Part shown: positions 14,289-15,754 of the stretch, piece by piece | How positions within the stretch are numbered: position 1 is the stretch's first letter | Layout of the letters: each line of letters begins with the position of its first letter | Source: an uncultured Isosphaeraceae bacterium | Lineage (GTDB): Bacteria; Planctomycetota; Planctomycetia; Isosphaerales; Isosphaeraceae | Assembly (NCBI GenBank): GCA_937907405.1 | Contig: CALCIC010000404.1 | Location: 1-15,754, forward strand | Direction of reading: 5' to 3' | Length of the DNA stretch: 15,754 nt | Position numbers and translations under genes: made by a program | The notes under the pieces: model-generated | Seen by the model: the letters and a program-made list of their open reading frames with translations, nothing else | The model's database searches: none | Told to the model about the DNA's origin: nothing

Positions 14289-15477
14289 ACAGCTCGCGCG
14301 AAGGAGGAGCGGCGGGGGAGGTCCTGGCGACCTCGAACCCTTCGACCTTGTGGACCGGGATCACCTTGTTGATCAAGGTTTCGATCAGCGTCAGCGGTTC
14401 GCCCTGATCGGGGCCGACGAACAAATAGGCGACGCCGTCCTTGCCCATCCGGCCGGTGCGGCCGATGCGGTGAACGTAGTTCTCGGGATCGTCGGGGATG
14501 TCGTAGTTGACGACGTGGCTGATGTCGTCGACGTCGATCCCCCGGCCCACGACGTCGGTCGCGACCAGGACCTGAACGGCGCCCGTGCGGAACCCCGACA
14601 TGACCCGGTCGCGGGCCGATTGCGCGAGGTCGCCGTGGATCGCCGCAACCCCGTGGATCGTCCGCCGGAGTCGCTCGGCGAGCCGGTCGGCGCCCCGCTT
14701 GGTCCGGGTGAAGACGATGCACTGACGCGGCTTGTCGCGCTTCAGCAGGTGGCTCAGCAGCTCCATCTTGCGGTCGTGGTTGACCGAGATGTAATACTGC
14801 TGGATCGACTCGACCGAGGGTTCGTCGCGCGACAGGTTCTGCTCGACCGGCTTGTGCATGTAGCGCTGCGCCAGCTTCCGGACCTCGGGACTGATGGTCG
14901 CCGAGAGCAAGAGGGTCTGGTGCGGCGTCGGCAACTTGCGGAAGACGCGTTCGATGTCGGGGCGGAACCCGATGTCGAGCATCCGGTCGGCCTCGTCGAG
15001 GACGAAATGGAAGACGTCGCCGAGATAGAGCGTCCGCCGCTCGATGTGGTCGAGCACCCGGCCGGGCGTGCCGACGGCGATGTCGACCCCCTGGCTGAGC
15101 TTCCTGAGCTGGCGCTCGATCGGCTCGCCGCCGTAGAGGCCGCAGACCGAAACGTCGCTTCGGTTTTGCGCCAGTTTTTGGATTTCAACGACGATTTGCT
15201 GGGTCAACTCGCGGGTCGGCGCCAGGATGATCGCCTGCGGACCACGGCCGCGCGGTTCGAGCATCTCGATGAGCGGGATGCCGAAGGCCGCCGTTTTGCC
15301 GGTGCCGGTCTTGGCCTGTCCGATGATGTCCAACCCTTCAAGCGCGACGGGGATGAACGCGGCCTGGATCGGGGAGGGGGTTTTGTACCGTGCGAGCGTA
15401 AGGGCCTTGAGCATCGTCGGGCTCAGCCCCATCGTGCGGAATCCAGGGGTGGATTCCTCCTTAACTGAACGAATCAA
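14245..15477 (-). CDS. DEAD-box ATP-dependent RNA helicase (core-only form)
   Basis: A 410-residue RNA helicase with all core motifs and almost no C-terminal extension. From the TTG start they are: Q motif KTPSPIQ near 32-38, motif I AKTGTGKT (55-62), PTREL (87-91), GTPGR, DEAD (161-164), SAT (192-194), the second RecA domain with IVFTRTKRGAD, VLVATDVVGRGIDV and HRIGRTGR (336-343). It unwinds RNA duplexes, likely in ribosome assembly or mRNA turnover. The start is uncertain. TTG at 15477 has GGAGG 5 nt upstream and is preferred. GTG at 15504 has no ribosome site. ATG at 15432 begins at the conserved MGLSPTMLKAL and lies behind an AAGGAGG plus hairpin. The gene converges with the BatD-like gene and overlaps it by 44 bp. 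Its leader carries several inverted repeats, described separately. Confidence 0.93.
   Translation of the reverse strand: MIRSVKEESTPGFRTMGLSPTMLKALTLARYKTPSPIQAAFIPVALEGLDIIGQAKTGTGKTAAFGIPLIEMLEPRGRGPQAIILAPTRELTQQIVVEIQKLAQNRSDVSVCGLYGGEPIERQLRKLSQGVDIAVGTPGRVLDHIERRTLYLGDVFHFVLDEADRMLDIGFRPDIERVFRKLPTPHQTLLLSATISPEVRKLAQRYMHKPVEQNLSRDEPSVESIQQYYISVNHDRKMELLSHLLKRDKPRQCIVFTRTKRGADRLAERLRRTIHGVAAIHGDLAQSARDRVMSGFRTGAVQVLVATDVVGRGIDVDDISHVVNYDIPDDPENYVHRIGRTGRMGKDGVAYLFVGPDQGEPLTLIETLINKVIPVHKVEGFEVARTSPAAPPSRELFNTAATRSSHLAVR
15438..15457 (-). promoter_or_regulatory. 7-bp hairpin between an SD site and an ATG in the helicase 5' region
   Basis: On the minus strand GGAATCC and GGATTCC are perfect complements around the loop ACCCCT. 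Upstream is AAGGA (part of AAGGAGG, 15456-15462) and downstream is GCACG followed by ATG at 15432. If the hairpin forms, it would place AAGGA five unpaired bases from that ATG. If the TTG start at 15477 is used, the element lies inside the coding region. Confidence 0.4.
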
Positions 15478-15482
15478 ACAAT

Positions 15483-15487
15483 CCTCC
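15483..15487 (-). promoter_or_regulatory. Shine-Dalgarno site for the TTG start of the helicase
   Basis: GGAGG on the minus strand lies 5 nt upstream of TTG at 15477, an ideal spacing. It lies inside the frame that would begin at GTG 15504, which has no ribosome binding site of its own. Confidence 0.45.
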
Positions 15488-15514
15488 GAGAAAGTCGACT
15501 TCACGACGAGAGTA

Positions 15515-15546
15515 GGTAAGCGTCACGGACACCTTACCGCCGTGAC
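15515..15546 (-). promoter_or_regulatory. Interleaved inverted repeats in the helicase leader
   Basis: Two perfect inverted repeats interlock: GGTAAG (15515-15520) with CTTACC (15533-15538), and GTCACGG (15522-15528) with CCGTGAC (15540-15546). They can form as mutually exclusive hairpins or, with strained loops, a pseudoknot. They lie inside the predicted transcribed leader of the helicase gene, so they may act at RNA level. They could also be a protein binding site. Confidence 0.4.
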
Positions 15547-15583
15547 CATCGGTTTTTCGTCTTGATTGATTTCTTCATCGTCG

Positions 15584-15612
15584 AATCTACCAGATCGCCC
15601 CGGCCTCGTCAA
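15584..15612 (-). promoter_or_regulatory. Sigma-70-like promoter of the DEAD-box helicase
   Basis: On the minus strand TTGACG (15607-15612, 5/6 match) and TAGATT (15584-15589, 4/6 match) are separated by exactly 17 bp, with an extended -10 TGG directly in front of TAGATT. Transcription would start near 15577, giving a leader of about 100 nt to the TTG start or 145 nt to the ATG at 15432. Confidence 0.5.
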
Positions 15613-15754
15613 AGCCAAGTCGTCGAAATCCTGGGGTAGGGGTGAGCGTCTCGAAAGTGGGTGGGAAATCTCGTCCAGCAGAGGCGGTTGATGGGTAGCC
15701 TCGGATTACCGTTTTTCCCGCTCCGGGGGGGGCCGCATGTCGGTCGAGCATCCG
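15613..15754. other. Right-end intergenic stretch, possible gene start at the edge
   Basis: No gene is established here. Two plus-strand ATGs remain open to the window end: ATG at 15691 behind GAGGCGG, and ATG at 15737 behind a run of G (15725-15732). Either could begin a gene continuing past the window, but too little sequence is present to decide. Confidence 0.3.

Noticed and set aside
14260..15468. 402-codon open frame on the plus strand opposite the helicase
   Set aside because: Mirror of the DEAD-box gene; its Asp/Val/Arg-rich translation has no motif.
15478..15504. GTG start of the helicase at 15504
   Set aside because: No Shine-Dalgarno upstream, and the added nine residues are not part of the helicase core; TTG at 15477 has GGAGG at 5 nt. 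It remains possible.

Overview
The window is about 15.8 kb of GC-rich DNA carrying thirteen protein genes with good support, plus one small toxin gene whose start codon is not canonical. I see no rRNA, tRNA, CRISPR array or insertion sequence. The gene repertoire, the very high GC at third codon positions, the weak use of Shine-Dalgarno sites and the kinds of proteins present (small secreted proteins, PH1107-type glycosidases, a Bat/VWA cluster with a TPR fusion) suggest a planctomycete, most likely of the Isosphaeraceae type. That is inference from style, not from a marker gene.

Left part (1-5355). A gene-free, hairpin-rich stretch (1-338) with a consensus -10 box leads into a small secreted protein (339-716). 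It is followed by a glycosyltransferase of the GT4 type with a large extra C-terminal domain (784-3066) and a long GH130-type glycosidase (3116-4642). These two look like one transcription unit for making or remodelling a mannose-containing glycan. Then comes a compact type II toxin-antitoxin pair (4746-5326). The antitoxin has a textbook ribosome binding site. The toxin frame is open and well conserved in character, but has CTG where an ATG would be expected.

Middle part, minus strand (5353-8139). From a plausible promoter at 8111-8139 run a Gfo/Idh/MocA oxidoreductase, a classical GH130 mannoside phosphorylase-like enzyme (overlapping by ATGA) and a small membrane protein. This is probably a mannoside or sugar catabolism operon. 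The window therefore holds two very different GH130 enzymes. One has the phosphorylase EDPR signature and the other lacks it.

Right part (8140-15754). A 362 bp spacer holds a head-to-head pair of 42 bp palindromic repeats. Next is a tightly packed plus-strand run: purE, purK (the two-step bacterial route for AIR carboxylation in purine synthesis), a BatA-like VWA protein, a BatB-like VWA protein fused to a BatC-like TPR region, and a BatD-like protein. Gaps are from -4 to 22 bp, so purine and Bat genes may share a transcript. The last Bat gene overlaps the 3' end of a convergent DEAD-box RNA helicase gene by 44 bp. The helicase gene has a good sigma-70-like promoter and a roughly 100 nt leader with several inverted repeats, which is the most interesting regulatory structure in the window.
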